Positions 1 through 6,873 of a stretch of 17,156 bases of DNA are shown piece by piece (positions within the stretch are counted from its first letter, which is position 1; every line of letters begins with the position of its first letter). Position numbers and translations under genes: made by a program. The stretch covers positions 1-17,156 of the forward strand of contig JABSSB010000142.1 of NCBI GenBank assembly GCA_013214715.1, given 5' to 3'. Under the pieces are notes generated by a model. That model was not told the DNA's origin. It made no database searches and was given only the letters and a program-made list of their open reading frames with translations. The stretch comes from Paracoccaceae bacterium. GTDB taxonomy: Bacteria > Pseudomonadota > Alphaproteobacteria > Rhodobacterales > Rhodobacteraceae.

Positions 1-1
1 T

Positions 2-160
2 CAGGACAGCGAAATCAGAGATTTACTTGGGGAATGCGGGTTCCCATCACGCAACATCGTCCCAACGTTGGTTGCTCCTGTATCAATGTTCGCCACTGCA
101 ATGCCCCTAAATGTTGAATGGAAAAACGGCTTTCAACCGATGGATGCCAAACACCGCTAA
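2..160 (+). CDS. Possible C-terminal end of an unidentified protein, cut by the left edge
   Basis: The second frame is open from the window edge for 52 codons and ends in TAA. The deduced end includes RNIVPTLVAPVSMF and MPLNVEWKNGFQPMDAKHR, which reads like ordinary protein but matches no family I recognise. Third-position GC is lower than in the rest of the window, so it may belong to transferred DNA next to the tRNA, or it may be chance. No start is visible inside the window. Identity unknown; confidence is low because 52 codons without a stop is weak evidence. Confidence 0.3.
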   Translation, partial: QDSEIRDLLGECGFPSRNIVPTLVAPVSMFATAMPLNVEWKNGFQPMDAKHR

Positions 161-394
161 ACCATTCAAGTATAATGTCGAATGTGCACTTACTCAAAAA
201 TCGTTGGTAGCCATGTGTTCTCAGAGATTACCGATCTGCGAAGTTTATACTTCGACCAAAAATCTCTACCGGAGGAAAACGCTGTTCGAGCCCAATTTGC
301 AACTAACTGTTAAAACAAGGGTTGTCCATGGGGCGGTCTGAGATCAGTAAAAATAACACAAATATTTGTTTTAAAACATATTTTGTACTTGTTT
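161..394. other. AT-rich stretch without a recognisable gene
   Basis: Base composition is clearly more AT-rich than the rest of the window. An open frame at 111-341 (+) has no ribosome binding site, no coding-like codon bias and no recognisable motif, so I do not call it. The stretch touches the 3' end of the tRNA-Leu gene, the usual integration point of islands, but no integrase was seen. Confidence 0.5.
358..386 (-). terminator. Imperfect AT-rich inverted repeat just downstream of tRNA-Leu
   Basis: The half ACAAATATTTGTTTT (358-372) is followed directly by AAAACATATTTTGT (373-386), an imperfect inverted repeat with no GC clamp. On the minus strand it lies 8 nt beyond the CCA end of the tRNA and is followed by a T-rich stretch. 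It could end the tRNA transcript or simply be AT-rich flanking DNA. Weak evidence. Confidence 0.25.
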
Positions 395-481
395 TGGTGC
401 GGTCGAGAGGACTCGAACCTCCACGGGAGTTACCCCACAGCGACCTCAACGCTGCGCGTCTACCAATTCCGCCACGACCGC
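395..481 (-). tRNA. tRNA-Leu (anticodon GAG), CCA encoded
   Basis: Read on the minus strand the gene starts GCGGTCGTGGCGG and ends CGACCGCACCA. The 7-bp acceptor stem GCGGTCG/CGACCGC pairs perfectly. The D-arm contains AATTGGTAGA. The anticodon stem CAGCG/CGCTG encloses the loop TTGAGGT, giving anticodon GAG, which reads CUC and CUU leucine codons. A long variable arm typical of leucine tRNAs (class II) follows, then the T-arm GAGG-TTCGAGT-CCTC. Length is 87 nt including the encoded CCA. The 3' end faces the AT-rich left edge of the window. Confidence 0.97.
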
Positions 482-627
482 ATCTGTGACTTGGTGACGA
501 GCGCTTTACAGAAGCCGCCCGACGAAGAAAAGGGCCAAATCCCGCTTTGATGCAAAAAACTGCCCGCCAGCTTGACGCAGCCGCCTCGCCACCCAACATC
601 CATCGCACATCCAACAGGAGCCAAGCC

Positions 628-1284
628 ATGCCCCAAGATCCCCGTCCCGTCCTTCAGGTCGACATCGTATCGGACGTGGTCTGCCCCTGGTGCATCATCG
701 GCTGGCTGCAACTCGACGCGGCGCTAGCCCGGACCGGCGTGCTGGCAAATCTGCGCTGGCATCCGTTTGAATTGAATCCCGACATGCCCGCCGAGGGCCA
801 GAACCTGCGCGAGCATATCATGCAGAAATACGGCTCGACCGAGGCGCAAAGCCGTCAGGCCCGACAGCGTCTGACGGATTTGGGAGCCGAATTTGGCTTT
901 ACCTTTGCCTTTTCCGATGACAGCCGTATGCGCAACACCTTCCGCGCACATCAATTGCTCGACTGGGCTGAAGAGCAAGGGCGCCAGCACCCGCTGAAAC
1001 TGGCGCTGTTTGACGCCTATTTCACCAAAGCCTTGGATGTGAACGACAGTGACGTGCTGATCACCGCCGCGCAGGCCGCAGGGCTGGATCCGAATGCTGC
1101 GCGCGAGGTCCTCGACACGGGCAGTCATCAGGCGCGGGTGCGCGAAAAACAGCGTTTCTGGACCTCGCGCGGGGTGTCCGGAGTGCCGACCATGGTATTT
1201 GACGGCCGCTACGCCACGACCGGTGCGCAGGGAACAGACACTTATGTCCAAGTCATTACCCGCTGCCTGGAAGAGGCCGCCTAG
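628..1284 (+). CDS. FrnE-like DsbA-family thiol oxidoreductase
   Basis: A 218-residue protein of the DsbA/FrnE thioredoxin-fold family, predicted to carry out thiol-disulfide exchange. It has no signal peptide, so it is probably cytoplasmic like other FrnE proteins. Visible features are the N-terminal strand VDIVSDVVCPWC with the redox motif C19-P-W-C22, an inserted helical domain (about residues 60-165), and the cis-proline loop SGVPTMVFDGRY with P187. I chose ATG 628 because AGGAG lies 9 nt upstream and the fold begins right after it. An in-frame ATG at 547 would add 27 residues of low-complexity sequence and has no binding site. lipB follows 40 nt downstream on the same strand, so co-transcription is possible. 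The substrate is unknown; polyketide-biosynthesis FrnE homologues exist, but nothing here points to a polyketide cluster. Confidence 0.92.
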   Translation: MPQDPRPVLQVDIVSDVVCPWCIIGWLQLDAALARTGVLANLRWHPFELNPDMPAEGQNLREHIMQKYGSTEAQSRQARQRLTDLGAEFGFTFAFSDDSRMRNTFRAHQLLDWAEEQGRQHPLKLALFDAYFTKALDVNDSDVLITAAQAAGLDPNAAREVLDTGSHQARVREKQRFWTSRGVSGVPTMVFDGRYATTGAQGTDTYVQVITRCLEEAA

Positions 1285-1324
1285 ACCCCTTTCCCTTCCC
1301 CGCCCGCCACGCTAGACCGCCGCC

Positions 1325-1981
1325 ATGATCGAATGGAAAACATCCGACGGGCTCGTGCCCTATGATGAGGCCGTGACCTTTATGGAGGCACGCGCCGCTG
1401 CCATCGCAGCAGGTGAGGCATCCGAATGTATCTGGCTGCTGGAGCATCCACCGCTCTATACAGCGGGCACCAGCGCCAAGCCGGATGATCTGACCGACCC
1501 CGACCGTTTCCCTGTCTACCCCTCGAAACGCGGCGGGCAATATACCTATCACGGGCCGGGGCAGCGGGTGGTCTATGTCATGCTTGACGTGGGCAAGCGC
1601 GGCCATGATGTGCGCCGCTTCGTGCAGGATCTCGAAGCCTGGGTGATCGCCGCTTTGGCCGAATTCAACGTCACAGGCGAAATCCGCTGCGGGCGCGTGG
1701 GTGTCTGGGTTCAACGCCCCGAAAAAACCCGCACCGCGTCCGGCGGGGTGGCCGAAGACAAGGTGGCCGCCATCGGCATCCGCCTGCGCAAATGGGTCAG
1801 CTTTCACGGCATCTCGATCAACGTCGAACCCGATTTGGACCATTTTTCCGGGATCGTGCCATGCGGCATTACAGATTACGGCGTCACCAGCCTTGTCGAT
1901 CTGGGCCTGCCCGTGACCATGGCCGATGTGGATGTCGCTCTAAGGCGCAGTTTCGAACAGGTGTTTGGAGAGCCCGCCTAG
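1325..1981 (+). CDS. lipB: Octanoyl-[acyl carrier protein]:protein N-octanoyltransferase LipB
   Basis: LipB transfers the octanoyl group from acyl carrier protein to lipoyl domains of the 2-oxoacid dehydrogenases and GcvH, the first step of endogenous lipoate synthesis (LipA then adds sulfur). The 218 residues match the family length. Hallmarks are RGGQYTYHGPGQ (about 69-80), CGRVGVWV (122-129), the catalytic lysine in DKVAAIGIRLRKW (K146), HGISINV (161-167) and the catalytic cysteine in IVPCGITDYG (C180). No Shine-Dalgarno sequence precedes ATG 1325; the upstream DNA is GC-rich and contains CTAGACC. The TAG stop overlaps, on the opposite strand, the TAG of the micro-ORF 1978-2070, so the two transcription units converge with no terminator between them. 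Confidence 0.96.
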   Translation: MIEWKTSDGLVPYDEAVTFMEARAAAIAAGEASECIWLLEHPPLYTAGTSAKPDDLTDPDRFPVYPSKRGGQYTYHGPGQRVVYVMLDVGKRGHDVRRFVQDLEAWVIAALAEFNVTGEIRCGRVGVWVQRPEKTRTASGGVAEDKVAAIGIRLRKWVSFHGISINVEPDLDHFSGIVPCGITDYGVTSLVDLGLPVTMADVDVALRRSFEQVFGEPA

Positions 1982-2070
1982 GGTTCCGGCCGCGTAGCCA
2001 ACCAGACCAGCGCGCCCAGATAGGCAAACACCGTCACATTCAGGATCATATCGATCACATCCGGGCTCAT
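1978..2070 (-). CDS. 30-residue single-span membrane micro-protein coupled to the BCCT transporter
   Basis: The ATG at 2070-2068 overlaps the TGA stop of the BCCT gene as ATGA. GGGAGG lies 7 nt upstream, an excellent Shine-Dalgarno sequence inside the end of the transporter gene. The frame has 30 codons and a TAG stop; about three quarters of its third positions are G or C, as in the neighbouring genes. The product begins MSPDVIDMILNVT, continues with one hydrophobic span (about residues 5-25, including VFAYLGALVWLA) and ends TRPEP. I know of no named family. By analogy with MetS, the small subunit of the NSS-type methionine importer MetPS, it could be an accessory subunit of the transporter; that role is inference. 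It is shorter than the minimum that most gene finders accept. Confidence 0.72.
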   Translation of the reverse strand: MSPDVIDMILNVTVFAYLGALVWLATRPEP

Positions 2071-3617
2071 GACCGGCCCTCCCGCCTCAGCGCACGGAAC
2101 AGGCACAGGACCAGCACCGGCACGATAAAGACAAAGCCCATCGCCGACAGCGCGATGATCGCGCGCACCAGCCCGACATCACCGACAAAGACCATCGCCA
2201 GACCCAGCGCGCCCAGTATCGCGCCCCAGATCACCCGAACCCTTGGGGGCGGGTTGTCGTCGCCGCCCGAACCGATCATGGCCAGCGTGAAGCCTGCGCT
2301 GACCACGCTGGTCACGACAAACAGGAAGGCCGCCAGGGTCGTTGCCGCCTGCGTCAGCCATTGCAATGGAAACGCCTGCAACAGCGCAAAAGTCGTGGCA
2401 TCGAGACTGCCGTGATTCACCTCGGCCAAGGCGCCCTGCCCCTGCAGGCTGTCGTAAAAGCCAAGGCCACCAAACACACCAAACCAGACGATCGAAAACA
2501 GCGTTGGCGCGAGGATGACGCCCAGCAGGAATTCGCGCACCGTGCGCCCCCGCGAGATCCGCGCGATGAACACCCCGACAAAGGGCGACCAGGCCAGCCA
2601 CCAGATCATGTAATTCAGCGTCCAGTCCTGAAACCATGTCACGATATCAGGGCCAAAAAACTCAGCCGTGGCAAAACCGGCTGGCAGGACATTGAACAGA
2701 TAGCCGCCAAAGCCCGTCACAATGCCATTCATCAGGTAGGAAGTCGGCCCCAAGATCAGCAGATAGAGCAACAGCCCCAGCGCCAGCAGCATGGCCGCGT
2801 TGGACAGCTTGGCCATCCCGTCGCCCAGATCCCTTTGCAGCGGGATGATGAAGGCGATGCAGATCAGCGCAAAAATTGGCAGCGTCAAATAAGCCGGGTC
2901 CTGCACTCCGATCAGACCCGCCAGCCCGGTCTGGATTTGAAAGACCCCCATCGCCAGCGACCCGGCCAGGCCCACGGCAATCGCGACAATGGCCAGCAGA
3001 TCAAAAATCCACCCCAACCGACCGACCCAGGGCTTGCGCCCGAAAGACACGGTCAAAGGCGCCGACAGTAACAGCGCAGTGTTCCGCCTAAATGCAAAAT
3101 AGGCGATCACCAGCCCCACGACGCCGTAAATGGCCCAGGCATGAACCCCCCAGTTCAGATAGGTCACGAACAAGGCCTGATGCGCCGCTTTCGGCGCGGG
3201 CTGATGCGCCAGCAGCGTGTCGTAATGGGTCAAGGGTTCCGCCGCACCGAAAAACAAAAGCCCCACCCCCATCCCAGCGGCAAACAGCATCGCGATCCAG
3301 CTCGTGGTCGAAAACTCAGGCCTCGCGTCATCCGGCCCCAGCCGGATCTTGCCAAAGGGCGACAGCATCAGAAACAACGCAAAGATCAGCAACCCGCTGG
3401 CTTCGAGCATGATGAACCATCCGAGGCTGTCGAACTGTGTCGCCACTGCACGGGCCGCCATCTGCCCCCGCCCCCGAGGATCGATCAGCCCCCACAGCGC
3501 AATCCCCGCGCTCAGCGCCAAGGCCACGATCAGCAACAGGTTTGGACGGTTCGCACCACCGGTCATCTCAGGTCCCCCGGCCCGCTTGCATCTGTCGCGA
3601 CGCGTCGGGCTCGTCAT
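2067..3617 (-). CDS. BCCT-family betaine/choline/carnitine transporter
   Basis: A 516-residue inner-membrane secondary transporter of the betaine-carnitine-choline family, importing quaternary-ammonium or sulfonium solutes such as glycine betaine, choline or DMSP. Twelve or so hydrophobic spans are readable. Family motifs are GMGVGLLFFGAAEPLTHY (115-132) with the G-x-G-x-G stretch of TM3, NWGVHAWAIYG (155-165) in TM4, and the signature WTLNYMIWWLAWSPF followed by VGVFIARISRGRT (332-359), which carry the aromatic substrate-box residues. The glycine-rich TM3 favours ion-coupled uptake over CaiT-type exchange, but the substrate cannot be fixed from sequence. The start at 3617 overlaps the GNAT stop as ATGA. 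ATG 3566 (residue 18) has GGGGGA 6 nt upstream and is a serious alternative, because residues 1-17 are polar and unconserved-looking. No long regulatory N- or C-terminal extension is present. Confidence 0.93.
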   Translation of the reverse strand: MTSPTRRDRCKRAGGPEMTGGANRPNLLLIVALALSAGIALWGLIDPRGRGQMAARAVATQFDSLGWFIMLEASGLLIFALFLMLSPFGKIRLGPDDARPEFSTTSWIAMLFAAGMGVGLLFFGAAEPLTHYDTLLAHQPAPKAAHQALFVTYLNWGVHAWAIYGVVGLVIAYFAFRRNTALLLSAPLTVSFGRKPWVGRLGWIFDLLAIVAIAVGLAGSLAMGVFQIQTGLAGLIGVQDPAYLTLPIFALICIAFIIPLQRDLGDGMAKLSNAAMLLALGLLLYLLILGPTSYLMNGIVTGFGGYLFNVLPAGFATAEFFGPDIVTWFQDWTLNYMIWWLAWSPFVGVFIARISRGRTVREFLLGVILAPTLFSIVWFGVFGGLGFYDSLQGQGALAEVNHGSLDATTFALLQAFPLQWLTQAATTLAAFLFVVTSVVSAGFTLAMIGSGGDDNPPPRVRVIWGAILGALGLAMVFVGDVGLVRAIIALSAMGFVFIVPVLVLCLFRALRREGRS

Positions 3618-4054
3618 TTCACATAATGCAGAAACCCGCTGCGACTGGCCACCCGGTCATACAAGGCGCGGGCCGTGGCGTTGTCTTCTGCCGTCAGCCA
3701 GTAGAACTCCGCCACGCCTTGCTGACGCGCGTGCTCGGCTACGGCCTCGATCAGTGCTGCGCCTGCACCGGCTCTGCGCGAGCGCGGATCGACATACAGG
3801 TCATTGAGGTAACACAAATCGGCTGCATCCCAGAATCCGGGATGGAACAGGTAATTGGCCAGGCCGACCGCCCGTCCGTCCCGCTCGGCAAGAAGGGCAA
3901 AAAGCGGCTGCTTCGGATCCATGATCCGAGCCCATGTCTGATCATGCTGCGCGGCGTCGCGTTCCGTTTCGTAAAACGCCAGATACAAATCCCAAAGCGC
4001 GCTCCACGCATCCCGGTCCTGTGGACCGACGGGCCGGATGATCAGATCACTCAC
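3614..4054 (-). CDS. GNAT-family N-acetyltransferase
   Basis: A 146-residue single-domain GNAT acetyltransferase, transferring an acetyl group from acetyl-CoA to an unknown amine. The order of elements is canonical: the N-terminal strand LIIRPVGPQD, the pair of strands FALLAERDG and AVGLANYLF, YLNDLYVDP (82-90), the acetyl-CoA pyrophosphate loop RRAGAGAALI (93-102), and the C-terminal YWLTAEDNATARALYD (118-133), where the N-x-x-A-x-x-x-Y pattern typical of the fold is visible. The start codon is GTG at 4054, overlapping the HIT-gene stop as GTGA. The binding site is weak, so translation probably depends on coupling. The stop overlaps the BCCT start as ATGA. The substrate is unknown; the operon gives no direct hint. 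Confidence 0.9.
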   Translation of the reverse strand: MSDLIIRPVGPQDRDAWSALWDLYLAFYETERDAAQHDQTWARIMDPKQPLFALLAERDGRAVGLANYLFHPGFWDAADLCYLNDLYVDPRSRRAGAGAALIEAVAEHARQQGVAEFYWLTAEDNATARALYDRVASRSGFLHYVK

Positions 4055-4470
4055 GCTGCCAGCGCGTCGCGGATTTTTTGGGCATTTGCGGCCAGAACCT
4101 CGCGATCTTCCAATTTGCCCGGCGGGCGCAGGCTGACGCCCTCATGGCGCGGCAGAACGTGGAAATGAAGGTGATAGACCTCCTGACCACCCGCGGGTTC
4201 GTTGAATTGCTGGATCGTTACCCCACCGGCCCCAAATGCGGCCATGACCGCATGTGACATCTTTTGCGTGGTCTCCATCACCGCGGCCATCTGTGCCGGC
4301 GTGGCATCCAGAATATTGCGGGCTGGCGTCTTTGGGATCACAAGGCAATGCCCGTCTGCGCGCGGCATGATATCCATGAAAACATAAGTATGATCATCCT
4401 CATACAGCTTTTCCGACGGGATCTCTCCGCGCAGGATTTTGGCAAAGATGTTTTCAGGATCATAGCTCAT
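4051..4470 (-). CDS. HIT-family (HINT-like) nucleotide-binding hydrolase
   Basis: A 139-residue histidine-triad protein. Such enzymes hydrolyse or transfer nucleotidyl groups, for example from adenosine phosphoramidates, using the middle histidine as nucleophile. The triad is clear: H100-L-H102-F-H104-V-L-P-R near the C-terminus. The N-terminal NIFAKILRGEIPSEKLYEDD and the strand HCLVIPKTPARNI are typical of the HINT branch. AAGGAA sits about 6 nt before ATG 4470. It is the first gene of the HIT-GNAT-BCCT-micro-ORF unit and is divergent from ctaD across a 272-bp region with an FNR box. The exact cellular substrate is not predictable. Confidence 0.94.
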   Translation of the reverse strand: MSYDPENIFAKILRGEIPSEKLYEDDHTYVFMDIMPRADGHCLVIPKTPARNILDATPAQMAAVMETTQKMSHAVMAAFGAGGVTIQQFNEPAGGQEVYHLHFHVLPRHEGVSLRPPGKLEDREVLAANAQKIRDALAA

Positions 4471-4623
4471 GGCGGTTTCCTTGCTCGGCGCTTGCTCGTC
4501 GGTTTGTCGCTGTTGAGGCGGCCCGGGTCAAGCCGCCGCTCTGGACTGCGCCACTGATCTTGTGGTCACATTCGAGGAAAGCGATGTGTCAGTGCAACAG
4601 GGCGCCAACCGCGACAATAAATC

Positions 4624-4637
4624 TTGATACAGATCAA
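4624..4637. promoter_or_regulatory. FNR/FnrL-type box upstream of ctaD
   Basis: TTGATACAGATCAA matches the FNR consensus TTGAT-N4-ATCAA at all ten defined positions and is a perfect palindrome in its arms. Its centre is 112 bp before the ctaD start and 160 bp before the divergent HIT gene. FnrL is the oxygen-sensing FNR homologue in this family of bacteria. Which of the two genes is controlled, and whether by activation or repression, cannot be read from the sequence. The rest of 4471-4742 contains a GGCGGC/GCCGCC hairpin (4517-4537) and no convincing -35/-10 pair. Confidence 0.72.
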
Positions 4638-4742
4638 TATGCGCCATTGATGCCGAGGCCTGCCATCACTACAACCGCCAAGAATCTATGCGGTCGTTCG
4701 CCTGTCCGCGTGAGCAAGGGAAAGTCAGGAGGCACTCCAGCC

Positions 4743-6413
4743 ATGGCAGACGCAGCCATTCATGGGCATGAGCACGAGGACCAGCGCGGGTTCTTCACCC
4801 GTTGGTTCATGTCCACAAACCACAAAGATATCGGTATCCTCTATCTGTTCGTGTCGGCTTTCGTCGGCTTTATCTCGGTCGCCTTCACCGTCTACATGCG
4901 GTTGGAGCTGATGGAACCGGGCGTACAGTACATGTGCCTTGAAGGCGCACGCATGTTCGCATCGTCTGCTGAATGTACGCCCAATGGTCACCTCTGGAAC
5001 GTGCTGATCACGGCCCACGGCATCCTGATGATGTTCTTTGTGGTGATCCCGGCGCTTTTTGGGGGCTTCGGCAACTATTTTATGCCGCTGCAGATCGGTG
5101 CGCCGGACATGGCGTTCCCGCGGATGAATAACCTGTCGTTCTGGCTTTATGTCGCGGGCACCTCTTTGGCAGTGTGCTCGGTGCTTGCGCCGGGCGGCAA
5201 CAACCAGTTGGGTTCGGGCGTGGGCTGGGTGCTCTACCCGCCGCTATCGACGCTTGAAGGTGGGCTGTCGCTGGATCTGGCCATCTTTGCCGTGCACGTG
5301 TCGGGCGCGTCGTCCATTCTGGGTGCGATCAACATGATCACCACCTTCCTGAACATGCGCGCACCGGGTATGACGCTGTTCAAAGTGCCGCTCTTTGCCT
5401 GGTCGATCTTCGTGACCTCCTGGCTGATCCTTCTGTCCTTGCCGGTTCTGGCGGGTGCGATCACCATGCTGCTGATGGATCGTAACTTTGGATTTGGCTT
5501 CTTCGATCCGGCCGCTGGTGGCGATCCGGTGCTCTATCAGCACATCCTGTGGTTCTTCGGTCACCCGGAAGTGTACATCATCATCCTGCCCGGCTTTGGC
5601 ATCATCAGCCACGTGATCGCCACCTTCTCGCGCAAGCCGATCTTCGGCTACCTGCCGATGGTTCTGGCCATCATCGCGATCGGTGTTCTGGGCTTCGTCG
5701 TCTGGGCGCACCACATGTACACGGTGGGCATGTCGCTCAATCAGCAGGCCTATTTCATGATCGCGACAATGGTGATCGCGGTGCCCACAGGCGTGAAGGT
5801 CTTCAGCTGGATTGCCACGATGTGGGGCGGCTCGATCGAGTTCAAGACGCCGATGCTCTGGGCCCTTGGCTTCCTGTTCCTCTTCACCGTGGGCGGTGTG
5901 ACAGGCATCGTGCTCAGCCAGGCCGCCGTGGACCGTTACTATCACGACACCTATTACGTGGTGGCGCATTTCCACTATGTGATGAGCTTGGGCGCCGTCT
6001 TCGCCATCTTTGCCGGGATCTATTTCTACCTCGGCAAGATGTCGGGCCGTCAATATCCCGAATGGGCCGGTAAGCTGCATTTCTGGATGATGTTCATCGG
6101 GGCCAACCTGACCTTCTTCCCGCAGCACTTCCTGGGCCGTCAGGGCATGCCGCGCCGCTATATCGACTATCCCGAAGCCTATGCCTTCTGGAACTATGTC
6201 TCGACCTGGGGTGCCTTCCTGTCCTTCGCGTCCTTCCTGTTCTTCTTCGGCGTGATGTTCTACACGCTGACGCGCGGTGCCCGCGTGACTCAGAACAACT
6301 ATTGGAACGAATACGCAGACACGCTGGAATGGACCTTGCCCAGCCCGCCGCCCGAACACACGTTCGAGCAGCTGCCAAAGCGTGAAGATTGGGACAAGGG
6401 CCACGCGCATTAA
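4743..6413 (+). CDS. ctaD: aa3-type cytochrome c oxidase subunit I
   Basis: The catalytic subunit of the aerobic proton-pumping terminal oxidase, with 556 residues and twelve membrane spans. Metal ligands are all in place: heme a H92 and H411, CuB H274, H323 and H324, with Y278 of the H-x-x-x-Y cross-link, and heme a3 H409. The D-channel residues N111, D122 and N129, E276, and the K-channel K352 sit two positions lower than in the Paracoccus denitrificans enzyme. The insert CLEGAR...SSAECTPNGHLWN is also the Paracoccus/Rhodobacter type. I chose ATG 4743 because AGGAGG lies upstream (10-nt spacing) and the product starts MADAAIHGHEHED, as in relatives. The frame stays open to 4560, but that extension contains the FNR box. 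No ctaC, ctaB or ctaE is nearby, the usual arrangement in this group, where ctaD stands alone. Confidence 0.98.
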   Translation: MADAAIHGHEHEDQRGFFTRWFMSTNHKDIGILYLFVSAFVGFISVAFTVYMRLELMEPGVQYMCLEGARMFASSAECTPNGHLWNVLITAHGILMMFFVVIPALFGGFGNYFMPLQIGAPDMAFPRMNNLSFWLYVAGTSLAVCSVLAPGGNNQLGSGVGWVLYPPLSTLEGGLSLDLAIFAVHVSGASSILGAINMITTFLNMRAPGMTLFKVPLFAWSIFVTSWLILLSLPVLAGAITMLLMDRNFGFGFFDPAAGGDPVLYQHILWFFGHPEVYIIILPGFGIISHVIATFSRKPIFGYLPMVLAIIAIGVLGFVVWAHHMYTVGMSLNQQAYFMIATMVIAVPTGVKVFSWIATMWGGSIEFKTPMLWALGFLFLFTVGGVTGIVLSQAAVDRYYHDTYYVVAHFHYVMSLGAVFAIFAGIYFYLGKMSGRQYPEWAGKLHFWMMFIGANLTFFPQHFLGRQGMPRRYIDYPEAYAFWNYVSTWGAFLSFASFLFFFGVMFYTLTRGARVTQNNYWNEYADTLEWTLPSPPPEHTFEQLPKREDWDKGHAH

Positions 6414-6435
6414 TCGCGCCAGCCTGACCTAATCG

Positions 6436-6464
6436 AAAGCCCCGGCCCTTGCGCCGGGGCTTTT
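6436..6464 (+). terminator. Rho-independent terminator of ctaD
   Basis: AAAGCCCCGGC (6436-6446) pairs with GCCGGGGCTTT (6453-6463) across the 6-nt loop CCTTGC, giving eight GC pairs and three AU pairs, and is followed by a T run. It lies 23 nt after the ctaD stop. Its A-rich left arm also makes it a possible terminator for the minus-strand pseudogene 6488-6873, which points at it from the other side. Confidence 0.9.
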
Positions 6465-6487
6465 CATTTGCGTATCGCCTCAACCCG

Positions 6488-6873
6488 TTACCAACCGCAG
6501 CGCAGTGCCCTCGCATAGCTGACATCGTCAATCGAGATGAAGGTGCTGCTGGCCTGTTCGGCCTGAAGGATCGACACCGACACACCCGGTGCGACACCTC
6601 GCCAAGGCGCAGGCGCCCCACCCGCCCTGGCCGGGACATATTGCGCGTCAAACCCGTGCGTGGAGACCCACGGTTTTCCGCATGTACATCACCTGACCTG
6701 CTGGCTCGGTCGAATTGCACCGCCAGCGGCACCTGCACGAAACTTCACTGGGGCTGATCGGCGACAATCTCCGCACGCAACAGATCACCGCTGCACAGGG
6801 TTGCAATGGTGTCCACCTACGCCACCGCAAATGACACAGCCAGACAAAATCCCACAATCACGGCACTGCGCAT
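6488..6873 (-). pseudogene. Decayed gene for a small exported protein (two stops, two frameshifts)
   Basis: A good binding site, GGAGGA, lies 7 nt before ATG 6873, and the product starts with a signal peptide, MRSAVIVGFCLAVSFAVA. Codon 19 is then TAG (6819-6817). The same frame resumes with VDTIATLCSGDLLRAEIV, meets TGA at codon 43 (6747-6745), and continues SFVQVPLAVQFDRAS. An extra base near 6699 shifts to GQVMYMRKTVG. A second shift, between about 6666 and 6653, leads to FDAQYVPARAGG..., then VSVSILQAEQASS, SIDDVSYARALRCGW and TAA at 6490-6488. Each piece has coding-like third-position bias, so the remnant is clearly of a real gene of roughly 125 codons. The family is not recognised. It is oriented towards the ctaD terminator. 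A sequencing problem would have to explain four separate lesions, so real decay is more likely. Confidence 0.7.

Noticed and set aside
111..341. 76-codon plus-strand ORF in the left AT-rich block
   Set aside because: No binding site, no codon bias and no recognisable motif; overlaps the more coherent partial frame that ends at 160.
547..627. Upstream ATG extending the FrnE-like protein by 27 residues
   Set aside because: No binding site at 547, while AGGAG precedes ATG 628; the added residues are not part of the fold.
4560..4742. In-frame 61-codon N-terminal extension of ctaD
   Set aside because: It contains the FNR box, lacks coding bias, and CtaD proteins begin at the MADAA start, which has AGGAGG upstream.
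5244..6410. 388-codon open frame antisense to ctaD
   Set aside because: Histidine- and arginine-rich shadow translation created by strong third-position bias of ctaD; no motif.
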